In this document: one piece after another, positions 16,046 through 23,915 of the stretch
Layout of the letters: every line of letters begins with the position of its first letter
Position numbering within the stretch: the stretch's first letter is position 1
Assembly: GCF_000720255.1 (NCBI RefSeq)
Contig: NZ_JOJE01000068.1
Coordinates: forward strand, 1-30,956
DNA: 30,956 bases
Reading direction: 5' to 3'
Origin: Streptomyces griseus subsp. griseus
GTDB lineage: Bacteria > Actinomycetota > Actinomycetes > Streptomycetales > Streptomycetaceae
Notes under the pieces: model-generated
Database searches by the model: none
The model's input: only the letters and a program-made list of their open reading frames with translations
Told to the model about the DNA's origin: nothing
Translations under genes and position numbers: made by a program

Positions 16046-17122
16046 CTACCAGCGCAGGAGCACGAGTTCGGAACTGAAGCCCGGCCCGAGCGCCAGCAGC
16101 AGGCCGGGGGTGCCGGGCGGGGGCGGACGCAGGGCCAGGGTGTCGCGCAGGATGTGCAGCACGGAGGCGGAGGAGAGGTTGCCGACCTCGGCGAGGGAGC
16201 GCCAGGTCAGCTCCAGCGAGTCGGGCCCGAGGCCGAGTGTCTCCTGGAGCGCCTCCAGCACCTTGGGGCCGCCGGGATGACAGACCCAGCCGGTGATGTC
16301 GTCCGGCTTGAGGTCGTGTGCGGACAGGAAGGAGCGCACCTCCTCCCCCAGGTGGAGCCGGACCAGTTCGGGCAGTTCGGCGTCGAGCACGATCGTGAAG
16401 CCGCTGTCGCCGATGTGCCAGCCGAGGGCGTCCTCGGTACCTGGGTACAGGCGGGCGCGGGTGGCCACCACGTGGGGTCCGGCGTACTCATGGCGGCGGG
16501 GATGGTCGCGGCCGACGGCGACCAGCGCGGCGGCGCCGTCGCCGAAGAGGGCACCGGCCACCGCGTTCCGCGCGGAGGTGTCGCCGCGTTGCAGGGTGAG
16601 GGAGCACAGCTCGACCGAGAGCAGCACCGCGACCTGATCCGGATGGCCCCGCAGGTAGTCGTGGACCCTGGCCAGCCCGGCGGCGCCGGCGGCGCAGCCC
16701 AGGCCGAAGACGGGCACGCGCTTCACGTCCGGCCGCAGCCCCAGGCGCCCCGCCAGCCTGGCCTCCAGTGACGGGGCGGCGATACCGGTGACCGAGGTGG
16801 CGAAGACGAGGTCCACCTCGCGCGGGAGGATCCCGGCCTGGTCCAGGGCGGCTCGCAGTGCCTCCTCGCCGAGCCGCAGACCCTCCTCGATGAACAGGTC
16901 GTTGGCCTGGCCGAAGCCGTCCAGCAAGGCGTACCGCTCCAGCGGCAGGGCGAGATGGCGGGTGCGGACACAGGCCGTGGCGTGCAGCCGGTCCAGCACG
17001 CCGCGGTCCCGCTCAGAAGCCCCGACTCCGGCAAGGCGCATCCCCGCGAGCGCGTCGGCGATCTCGCGCTGGTGGTAGCGGTGGGCGGGCAGCACTCCGT
17101 GGACAGCGGCGATACGCGTCAT
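16046..17122 (-). CDS. Type III polyketide synthase (SrsA-like alkylresorcinol/pyrone synthase)
   Basis: 358-residue chalcone-synthase-fold enzyme that extends acyl-CoA starters with malonyl-type units. The triad is complete: Cys143 (FGLGCAAGAAGL), His282 (VCHPGGPKVL) and Asn315 (VGNLSSASVL). The C-terminus carries LLLALGPGFSSELVLL. It begins a compact operon with the ICMT-type methyltransferase and the flavoprotein in srsA-srsB-srsC order, so long-chain alkylresorcinol or related phenolic lipid synthesis is the likely role. ATG 17122 has TATCCT 7 nt upstream and no Shine-Dalgarno, suggesting a leaderless mRNA. An alkylpyrone or other product is possible. Confidence 0.92.
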   Translation of the reverse strand: MTRIAAVHGVLPAHRYHQREIADALAGMRLAGVGASERDRGVLDRLHATACVRTRHLALPLERYALLDGFGQANDLFIEEGLRLGEEALRAALDQAGILPREVDLVFATSVTGIAAPSLEARLAGRLGLRPDVKRVPVFGLGCAAGAAGLARVHDYLRGHPDQVAVLLSVELCSLTLQRGDTSARNAVAGALFGDGAAALVAVGRDHPRRHEYAGPHVVATRARLYPGTEDALGWHIGDSGFTIVLDAELPELVRLHLGEEVRSFLSAHDLKPDDITGWVCHPGGPKVLEALQETLGLGPDSLELTWRSLAEVGNLSSASVLHILRDTLALRPPPPGTPGLLLALGPGFSSELVLLRW

Positions 17123-17232
17123 GCAGTGAAGGATAGATACCAGCATGACGAATCCTCATAACACGCGTTTTACTGGCATTTCATGTGTGTGGCGGCAGAG
17201 GGACCGAGCCGACCGCGCCTAGCATTCGGGGC
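17123..17232. promoter_or_regulatory. Divergent leaderless promoters of the PKS operon and UbiA gene
   Basis: TATCCT (minus strand, 17135-17130) is 7 nt before the PKS ATG, and TAGCAT (17220-17225) is 7 nt before GTG 17233. Both positions fit -10 boxes of leaderless transcripts. No strong -35 and no convincing operator were seen. Confidence 0.45.
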
Positions 17233-18111
17233 GTGCGCAGCGTCGTAACCTCGGCAACCCCGACCACGGCAGAACCTCGCCGCCGAGGGCCCGGGCGCGC
17301 CGTCGGCCTGCTGCTGGCCGCTCACCCCGCGCCCTCGGTGGCCGTGACCGCGGTGGTCACCGCGCTGGCCACCGCCTCCGGGCGGGGCGGTGCCGGTACG
17401 GCGCTGATCGCGGCGGCGGTGCTCACCGGGCAGCTGTCGGTGGGCTGGAGCAACGATCTGATCGACGCCGACCGGGACGTGGCCGCCGCACGCCGTGACA
17501 AGCCCCTGGCGACCGGGGTGGTCTCCGTGCGGGCGGTGAGGATCGCGGCGGGCTGCGCGCTCGCGGCCTGTGTGCCGCTCTCCCTCGCGAACGGGTGGCA
17601 GGCGGGAAGCGCACATCTGATCGGCGTGATGGCGGCCTGGGGCTACAACCTCGGCGTCAAGCGCACCGTCTGGTCGTGGCTGCCGTACGCGGTCGCCTTC
17701 GGGCTGCTCCCCGCGTTCGTCACCCTCTGCCTGCCGGGTGCCCCGTGGCCGCACTGGTGGGCGTCGGCCGGCGCCGCGCTGCTGGGGGTGGGCGCCCACG
17801 CCGCGAACGTCCTGCCGGACATCGGCGACGACCTCGCGGCGAACATCCGCGGCCTGCCGCAACGCGGTGGCCACCGCGGCGCTCGGACGCTGGCGGCGGC
17901 GGCACTGGCCGCGGGGTCGGCCGTGCTGGTCCTGGGCCCGGCTGGACCCGTCGGCCTCCCCGCCCGAGCCGGGCTCGCGGTGGCCTGCGCGCTCTCGCTC
18001 GCCGTCGCCCTGTGGCCGGCGGGGCGGAGCCGGACCTGCTTTCTCGCCTGCCTGGGCCTGGCCGCCCTGGATGTCGGCCTGCTGCTCCTGCGCGGCGCGC
18101 GTCTGGCGTGA
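17233..18111 (+). CDS. UbiA-family prenyltransferase/SCO6710-like integral membrane protein
   Basis: 292-residue polytopic membrane protein with the two aspartate-rich motifs of UbiA enzymes: NDLIDADRD (first, NDxxDxxxD) and DIGDDLAAN (second). These bind the prenyl diphosphate through Mg2+. About eight to nine hydrophobic segments are visible. GTG 17233 is preferred because of a TAGCAT box 7 nt upstream; the frame stays open further 5'. It is divergent from the phenolic-lipid operon, which suggests transfer of an isoprenoid onto an aromatic acceptor such as that operon's product. This pairing is an inference. Confidence 0.85.
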   Translation: MRSVVTSATPTTAEPRRRGPGRAVGLLLAAHPAPSVAVTAVVTALATASGRGGAGTALIAAAVLTGQLSVGWSNDLIDADRDVAAARRDKPLATGVVSVRAVRIAAGCALAACVPLSLANGWQAGSAHLIGVMAAWGYNLGVKRTVWSWLPYAVAFGLLPAFVTLCLPGAPWPHWWASAGAALLGVGAHAANVLPDIGDDLAANIRGLPQRGGHRGARTLAAAALAAGSAVLVLGPAGPVGLPARAGLAVACALSLAVALWPAGRSRTCFLACLGLAALDVGLLLLRGARLA

Positions 18112-18214
18112 CGAGGCGGCACCTGTCGAGCGTGCGGGTGTGTCCCTGATCGACGGCACGGGATGGCACGGCCGCGACGAACGTCCCTTCCTGCACATGG
18201 CCGGGACGGAGTGC

Positions 18215-19096
18215 TCACGGCGTGGCTCCGATCGGGACGGACATGGCCGCGGCTTCGGTGGCGTCCACGGGCACCTTCGCTTCGGAGCCGCGCAGGTCCA
18301 GCACGATGAGGACGGCCGCGGCGACGCCCAGATAGATGAGCAGGTTGATCAGCGCCTGGCTGGTTCCGTGGCCGTCGAAGTAGATCGTGTGGTGCAGCAG
18401 GATGTAGCCGTTGCGGGGCGGCAGGTATGGCCCGATGTCACGCCAGAAGGCAGGCAGGTACGGCACCCCGCTGGCACCGCCCGACGACGGGTTGCCCAAC
18501 AGGGGGACCACGATGACCGTCACCAGGGTGCCCACGGCTCCGAGCAGCTTCTGCAGGATCGCGGCGACGAAGGCGACCACGGCGACGAGCAGCGAGCAGA
18601 TGGGCCAGGTGATCCAGAACTTGCTGCTGGGGAACCCTTCCAGCCAGTAGCAGACGATCAGGTCGACGACCAGGCCGCTGACGACGGCGAACGCGGCGAG
18701 CTGGGCGGCACGCCAGCGGCCTGCCGCCTGGCCGGTGACGGCCATGAGAAGGGTCGAACTCATGTATCCGCCTATGAGCAGGGGAACGAGCATGATCCCC
18801 TGGACCAGGCCGAACGGGTCCTTGGCCGCCAGCGGCAGCGGGGCGTACTGCCGCACCGTCAGCTTCTGCCCGGTGCTCCGGGCCGCCTGCTCGAACCGCA
18901 GTGCGAGATCGAGCGGCGCCAGGTCACTCATGGACGGCGCCACGATCAGACCCTTGACCCGGGGGTGGCCTGACTGGTCGGTGACGGCTGCGTTGGGCCG
19001 GCCCGCCTCACCGTACCCGCGGCGGTCCCTCGCCCTGACGGGACGCCGAGACGAATTCCACGTGGAGTATTGCCAGAGCCGAATGTTACCGCTCAC
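18215..19096 (-). pseudogene. DUF3533/ABC-2-type membrane protein lacking its N-terminal part
   Basis: Recognisable from about 18955 (KGLIVAPSMSD) to the stop at 18215. It then follows the layout of the paralogue at 22432-23541: helix with LVQGIMLVPLLIGGYMSST, several further helices, the shared motif LGNPSSGGASGVPYLPAFW, and HTIYFDGHGTSQALINLL. The paralogue has about 150 more residues at the front, including the first transmembrane helix and the extracellular domain; here these are replaced by about 47 Arg-rich residues without similarity. A GTG at 19096 with a GGAGGAG close upstream could still start a product. I read it as truncated, probably by deletion. Confidence 0.6.
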
Positions 19097-19173
19097 ACTC
19101 CTCCTGCATCGTCATCCCCTGCCGATGCCATCTCACGCCGATGTCTGTGCAGCCCGAAAAGTGTGAACGGTAA
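19086..19173. promoter_or_regulatory. Widely spaced inverted 14-mer upstream of the GH27 gene
   Basis: TTACCGCTCACACT (19086-19099) and AGTGTGAACGGTAA (19160-19173) match at 13 of 14 positions as an inverted pair, 74 bp centre to centre (about seven helical turns). The left copy lies at the possible start of the truncated minus-strand gene and the right copy about 50 bp before the GH27 ATG. Possible operator pair for a looping regulator. Confidence 0.5.
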
Positions 19174-19219
19174 TACCCCTGGGCCACGGGCGCGCCCCTG
19201 CCAAGGAAGGGTTGGTTTC

Positions 19220-21319
19220 ATGTCATCTGGGAGAACCGGGGTGACGCGCTGGACGAGACGTGTCGTCGTCCAGGCGTTGGTCCTCGCTCTGGCCCTCGCC
19301 GGGCTCGTGACCATGGGCGGAGGCCGGGCGCCGTCGGCGGACCTGGGCCGGACCGAGCCGGCCGCCGTGAGTACCCGTCAGATCCCGGTTCCCCCGGCTC
19401 CGATGGGCTGGGCCTCATGGAACAGCTTCGCCAGCAGCATCGACTACAACACCATCAAGGCCCAGGCCGATGCCCTGGTCTCGTCCGGCATGGCCGCGGC
19501 CGGCTACCAGTACGTCAATATCGACGACGGCTGGTGGCAGGGCGCCCGCGACAGCAACGGCAGGATCGTCACCGACGAGAGCATCTTCCCCGGCGGCATG
19601 AAGGCCATCGCCGACTACATCCACAGCAAGGGCCTGAAGGCGGGCATCTACACCGACGCGGGCAAGCAGGGCTGCGGCTACTACTTCCCCACGACCAGAC
19701 CCGCGGCGCCCAACACCGGCAGTGAAGGCCACTACCAGCAGGACATGCAGACCTTCCAGGAGTGGGGCTTCGACTTCGTCAAGATCGACTGGTGCGGCGG
19801 CAACGCGGAGGGCCTCGACCAGGAGACGACGTACAAGGCGATCAGCGCCGCCAACGACGCCGCGGCCGCGATCACCGGACGCAAACTGGTCCTCTCCCTC
19901 TGCGAGTGGGGCACCGGCAACCCCTGGAACTGGGGCGCGGGCACGGCCCCGATGTGGCGTACCAGCACCGACATCATCAACTGGGGCAACAGCCCGTCCA
20001 CGGCCAAAATGCTGGCCAACTTCGACAAGACGCTGCACCCCTCCTCCCAGCACACCGGGTACTACAACGACCCGGACATGCTGATGGTCGGCATGAACGG
20101 CTTCACCGCCGCCCAGAACCGCACCCACATGAGCCTGTGGGCGATCTCCGGCGCTCCGCTGGTGGCCGGCAACAACCTCACCACCATGAGTGCCACCACC
20201 GCGTCCATCCTCAAGAACCCCGAGGTCATCGCGATCGACCAGGACGCCCGCGGCCTCCAGGGCGTCAAGGTCGCCGAGGACACCAAGGGGCTGCAGGTCT
20301 ACAGCAAGGTCCTGTCGGGCACCGGCAAGCGTGCCGTGCTGCTGCTCAACCGCACCTCGTCCGCGGCGTCGATCACCGCCCGCTGGGCCGACCTGGGCCT
20401 GACCACGGCCTCCGCCACCGTGCGTGACGTATGGTCGGCGACCGACGCGGGCAGCTTCGCGACGAGCTACTCCGCCACGGTCCCCGCCGGTGAGGCGGTT
20501 CTCCTCACGGTGTCCGGCACGGAAGGCTCCGGTACCACCTACGAGGCGGAGTCCTCGGCCAACACCCTGGCCGGCACCGCCGCCACCGGCACCTGCGCGT
20601 CCTGCTCCAACGGCTCACTGGTCGGTTGGATCGGCAACGGCTCGGCCAACACCCTGACGTTCAAAAGCGTCAGTGCCTCGGCCTCCGGCGTGAAGCTCGC
20701 CACCATCGCCTACGTCAACGGCGACAGCACCGCCCGTACGGCCACGCTGCAGGTCAACGGCCAGCAGCCGACGGTGGTCTCGTTCCCGCCGACCGGCTCA
20801 TGGTCCGCCCCCGGCACCGTCTCGGTGCTGGTCGGCCTCGCCAAGGGCGCCACCAACATCCTGAAGTTCTCCAACGGCGGCGGCTGGGCGCCCAACCTCG
20901 ACGCCGTCCTGCTCCAGGGCATCCCGGGCACCGACGGGAACGAGATCATCGGAGCCGGCTCCGGCCGCTGCCTCGACCTCGCCAAGAACACCATCACCAA
21001 TGGCACCCAGCCCGCCCTGTGGGACTGCGTCGGCGGGCACAACCAGACCTTCACCTCGACATCGCGCGGCGAACTCGTGGTGTACGGCAACAAGTGCCTC
21101 GACGCGGACAACGGCGGCACGACCAACGGTACGAAGGTCATCATCTGGGACTGCACCGGCGGCACCAACCAGAAGTGGACCGTCAACCCGGGCGGCACCA
21201 TCACCAACAACCTGTCCGGCCTCTGCCTCGACGCCGTCGGCAACGGCACCGCCAACGGGACCAAGATCGACCTGTGGTCGTGCAACGGCGGGAGCAACCA
21301 GCGGTGGACGCTCAACTGA
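19220..21319 (+). CDS. Secreted GH27 alpha-galactosidase/beta-L-arabinopyranosidase with CBM and ricin modules
   Basis: 699-residue exported glycosidase. A long signal peptide (to about 40) is followed by a GH27 barrel: PMGWASWNSF, NIDDGWW (Asp102-Asp103), the nucleophile Asp190 in FVKIDWCGG, and the probable acid/base Asp251 in MWRTSTDI. A beta-sandwich follows to about 432. A CBM6/35-like module spans about 440-568 (YEAESSANTLAG) and a ricin CBM13 domain about 575-699 (SGRCLDLAKN, GNKCLDADNG, SGLCLDAVGN). It removes terminal alpha-galactose or beta-L-arabinopyranose. The two aspartates at 102-103 are as in alpha-galactosidases; from memory, the characterised Streptomyces arabinopyranosidase has Glu there. 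AAGGAAGG stands 9 nt before ATG 19220. Confidence 0.93.
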   Translation: MSSGRTGVTRWTRRVVVQALVLALALAGLVTMGGGRAPSADLGRTEPAAVSTRQIPVPPAPMGWASWNSFASSIDYNTIKAQADALVSSGMAAAGYQYVNIDDGWWQGARDSNGRIVTDESIFPGGMKAIADYIHSKGLKAGIYTDAGKQGCGYYFPTTRPAAPNTGSEGHYQQDMQTFQEWGFDFVKIDWCGGNAEGLDQETTYKAISAANDAAAAITGRKLVLSLCEWGTGNPWNWGAGTAPMWRTSTDIINWGNSPSTAKMLANFDKTLHPSSQHTGYYNDPDMLMVGMNGFTAAQNRTHMSLWAISGAPLVAGNNLTTMSATTASILKNPEVIAIDQDARGLQGVKVAEDTKGLQVYSKVLSGTGKRAVLLLNRTSSAASITARWADLGLTTASATVRDVWSATDAGSFATSYSATVPAGEAVLLTVSGTEGSGTTYEAESSANTLAGTAATGTCASCSNGSLVGWIGNGSANTLTFKSVSASASGVKLATIAYVNGDSTARTATLQVNGQQPTVVSFPPTGSWSAPGTVSVLVGLAKGATNILKFSNGGGWAPNLDAVLLQGIPGTDGNEIIGAGSGRCLDLAKNTITNGTQPALWDCVGGHNQTFTSTSRGELVVYGNKCLDADNGGTTNGTKVIIWDCTGGTNQKWTVNPGGTITNNLSGLCLDAVGNGTANGTKIDLWSCNGGSNQRWTLN

Positions 21320-21349
21320 CGGACTGATCCCACCGTTCGGTACGGATCG

Positions 21350-21380
21350 GCGGGCGGGCCGGATTCCCCGGCCCGCCCGC
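21350..21380. terminator. 13-bp GC hairpin after the GH27 gene
   Basis: Perfect arms 21350-21362 and 21368-21380 with a 5-nt loop, 30 nt after the GH27 stop and before the convergent methyltransferase stop at 21457. It can end both transcripts. Confidence 0.85.
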
Positions 21381-21456
21381 TCGTGCACAGCCGCGCCGCA
21401 CGCCGTGGCGGGAGAGCCTCGACAGGTGGCCGGTGACCTCGCCGCGGCGTTGCCGT

Positions 21457-22287
21457 TCAGCCGTTCTTGCGGGCCACTCCGCCGTAGATGCCGATCGGCG
21501 GGGTGCCGGGAGCGAGGGGCTCCTCGGGGCGCCAGTCCGGGACCAGGGTCAGGCCCGGGGCGATCAGTGTGAAGTCGCCGAAGAAGTCCAGGACCTGGGG
21601 CCTGGTCCGGGGGTTCATGGTGGCGCTGGCGCTGTTGTAGACGGCGGCCGCGCCTTCCCGCCGGTCCTCGTGGACGTCGCCCGTCGCGTGGGACAGGACG
21701 AGGTAGGAGCCGGTGGGCAGCGCATCGCGGAGGGTGGCGACGAGGGCGTGGGGATCCTCCGCCTCGGTGACGAAGTGCAGGACGGCGACCAGCAGCAGTG
21801 CCACCGGCTCGTCGAAGTCGATGACCTTGCGCACGTCGGGGTGGTCGAGGACGGCGCGGGGATCACGCAGGTCGGCCAGGACGACGGAGGTATGGGTGTC
21901 GTCGCCGTCCAGCAGAGTCCTCGAGTGGGCGCTGACGATCGGGTCGTTGTCGACGTAGGCCACGCGGGTCCCGGGAGCTGTGGCGCGGGCCACCTGGTGC
22001 ACGTTGGGCTCGGTCGGCAGGCCCGTGCCGATGTCCAGGATCTGCCGGATGCCGCCCTCGGCGACGACGTGCCGGACGGCGCGGTGCATGAAGTGCCGGT
22101 TGGCACGGACGGCCACCCGTACCTCGGGGGCCGCCTCGATGAACTTCTCGGCGGCTTCCTGGTCGACCACGTAGTTGTCCTTCCCGCCCAGGAAGTAGTC
22201 GTACATCCGGGCCGGATGGGGCCTGCTCGTGTCGATCTGCAAGGGCTGGGCGGCACCGTCGCCGACGCCGCTGAGAGGAGAGGTCAT
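21457..22287 (-). CDS. SAM-dependent methyltransferase, PF04672 (DUF574) type
   Basis: 276 residues, normal for this large Streptomyces family. Hallmarks are IDTSRPHPARMYDYFLGGKD at the front, RANRHFMHRAVRHV, the SAM-binding ILDIGTGLPTEPNVHQVA, VAYVDNDPIV, and a C-terminal PDWRPEEP with GIYGGVARK. Family targets are mostly unknown; some act with developmental or secondary metabolism loci. ATG 22287 directly precedes the conserved start region. No obvious partner lies next to it. Confidence 0.92.
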   Translation of the reverse strand: MTSPLSGVGDGAAQPLQIDTSRPHPARMYDYFLGGKDNYVVDQEAAEKFIEAAPEVRVAVRANRHFMHRAVRHVVAEGGIRQILDIGTGLPTEPNVHQVARATAPGTRVAYVDNDPIVSAHSRTLLDGDDTHTSVVLADLRDPRAVLDHPDVRKVIDFDEPVALLLVAVLHFVTEAEDPHALVATLRDALPTGSYLVLSHATGDVHEDRREGAAAVYNSASATMNPRTRPQVLDFFGDFTLIAPGLTLVPDWRPEEPLAPGTPPIGIYGGVARKNG

Positions 22288-22390
22288 ACTGCCTGGCTCC
22301 GTCCTGGACCCGGGTCCCGCCAGCGCGTGAAACGGGATGAGTGATGGTCAGGTCATCATCCTGGCATGTCCGGGATGCTCAGTCGGCCGG

Positions 22391-22425
22391 GCACCGCCGC
22401 GCCGGCCCCACCGGCGCGGCGGTGC
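22391..22425. terminator. 15-bp GC hairpin after the DUF3533 gene
   Basis: Perfect arms 22391-22405 and 22411-22425 with loop CCCCA. It lies 7 nt beyond the stop of the minus-strand gene ending at 22432, placed to end that transcript before the methyltransferase. Confidence 0.85.
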
Positions 22426-22431
22426 ATGGGT

Positions 22432-23541
22432 TCACCCGGTGGTGGCACCGGCGTCCGGCGCCGGCTCAGTCGCCTCGGAAACCTTCTGTCGGCGCTCGCG
22501 CCACCAGGAGGCCGCCCAGGCCAACACCGCGCCGCCCACCGCGTAGGAGCCGAGGACCCAGAGCGCCGGAGCCGTGGCGTGGCCCGAGAAGTACACGGTG
22601 TTGCGCACCAGGGTCGTACCGGCGCCGGGCGGCAGTGCCTGTCCGATCGTGCTCCAGAACGACGGCAGCAGTGGTGCCGGGTAGACACCGCCGGAGCTCG
22701 GATTGCCCAGCACCACGAAGAGCAGGATGACGACACCGGTGCCCAGGAGACCCAGCAAGGTCTGAAGGGCGAGCGCGGTGGTCCCCGCGGCCAGGACGAT
22801 CAGGGCACCGATGCCGCTCAGCACCCAGAAGTGACCACTGAGCGCGTCGAACACGGGCCCGACGATGACTGCCCCGGCGATGCCGGACACGATCGCGTAC
22901 GGCACGAGGGCGGCGAGGCGGATGAGGGTGCGGGGCCGGCTGGCGGGCCGGGAACCCGCCGCCATACCCATGATCGTCGCGGTCAGGTAGCCGCCGATCA
23001 CCCAGCCCAGCACGAGGTAGAAGGGCGTCATACCGCGCCCGTCCTTGGCGTTCGGGGGCCGGATGTCGGTGACGCTGATCTGCCGCTTCTGCGCCGCCTC
23101 GATCTTCTGCGCGATCTGCGTGGCCGTCTGCGACACCGACGGCCCGCCCGCCGAGGCGACCAGGAGGGTGTCCTTGGTCCCGGTCGCGTCGAAGACGAAG
23201 GCGGCATCCGTCTTCCGCGTCAGAACCCACTGTCGGGCGGCCGCGGCGTCCGGGGCCGCCAGCGCCCTGAGAGGGGCGCCGTCGAGGCCGTCGAGCTGGG
23301 CGACGATCTTCCCGGACACCTGTTGTGGAGCGGCCACCGCCACCCGGATACGGTGCGGCGTGGGCGAATGGAAGGCCCCGACGTAGGACGCGACGAAGGC
23401 GAGCTGGACCAGCAGGACACCCAGTACGAGCCCGAAGGCCCGAAGGGTGACGGCGTCCTTGAACTCGGCGGCGAAACCGGACGACTTGGCGCCGCGCTCA
23501 GCGGCGGATATGCCAGTGGGCGGACCGGCAGGTGCTGTCAT
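22432..23541 (-). CDS. DUF3533/ABC-2-type permease-like membrane protein (YhgE/Pip-like)
   Basis: 369-residue membrane protein. An N-terminal helix (FGLVLGVLLVQLAFVASYVG) is followed by an extracellular domain (about 60-190) and then five or six C-terminal helices. The family motif LGNPSSGGVYPAPLLPSFW precedes GAGTTLVRNTVYFSGHAT. Relatives are annotated as ABC-2 transporter or phage-infection-protein-like membrane proteins; no ATPase partner is next door, so the role is open. ATG 23541 starts an ordinary cytosolic leader. It is a full-length paralogue of the truncated gene at 18215-19096, about 3.3 kb away in the same direction. Confidence 0.82.
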   Translation of the reverse strand: MTAPAGPPTGISAAERGAKSSGFAAEFKDAVTLRAFGLVLGVLLVQLAFVASYVGAFHSPTPHRIRVAVAAPQQVSGKIVAQLDGLDGAPLRALAAPDAAAARQWVLTRKTDAAFVFDATGTKDTLLVASAGGPSVSQTATQIAQKIEAAQKRQISVTDIRPPNAKDGRGMTPFYLVLGWVIGGYLTATIMGMAAGSRPASRPRTLIRLAALVPYAIVSGIAGAVIVGPVFDALSGHFWVLSGIGALIVLAAGTTALALQTLLGLLGTGVVILLFVVLGNPSSGGVYPAPLLPSFWSTIGQALPPGAGTTLVRNTVYFSGHATAPALWVLGSYAVGGAVLAWAASWWRERRQKVSEATEPAPDAGATTG

Positions 23542-23629
23542 GGCCGCATGATGACACACCCGGATGAACCCACCGTCAGGGCTGCGGCTCTGCATCCGAG
23601 ACGAATAGATCGGATGACTGCTCTGTCGT

Positions 23630-23672
23630 CGGCGGAGCCCAGGGGAGCCGCGCGGAGGCGTGGGCTCCGCCG
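23630..23672. other. 11-bp inverted repeat with 21-nt loop in a divergent spacer
   Basis: CGGCGGAGCCC (23630-23640) and GGGCTCCGCCG (23662-23672) pair perfectly. The site is in the 374-bp spacer between the DUF3533 gene and the GH43 enzyme, upstream of both, so it is not an end-of-gene terminator for either. It may be a regulator site or a structured leader. Confidence 0.6.
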
Positions 23673-23812
23673 AGGTGACATTGGGTGTATTAACCGCCCA
23701 TCACCTGTGCTGTGTCTAGTAGCGAGACAAAAATTGGCGCTGAGACATGGGGCTCTCACGACCGGCCGCACAAGAAGGTGCAATACATCGGAGGTTAATG
23801 ACTCGCAAACTG

Positions 23813-23841
23813 TTGACACCACAACGCCCCACTCCTACGGT
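23813..23841 (+). promoter_or_regulatory. Housekeeping-type promoter of the GH43 galactanase-like gene
   Basis: TTGACA (23813-23818) and TACGGT (23836-23841) are separated by exactly 17 bp. The -35 is perfect and the -10 fits the TANNNT pattern. The expected start site is near 23848, leaving a leader of about 68 nt that includes the GAAGGA ribosome site. Confidence 0.75.
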
Positions 23842-23915
23842 CCTCCAACGGAGCCGCACACAATCCCCCAAATCCCAACCCGATTCGGGGATGGGAGTGG
23901 ATCCGAAGGACCCCG

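Noticed and set aside
23836..23910. Riboswitch in the GH43 leader
   Set aside because: The leader is short and shows no recognised conserved core or strong pairing.
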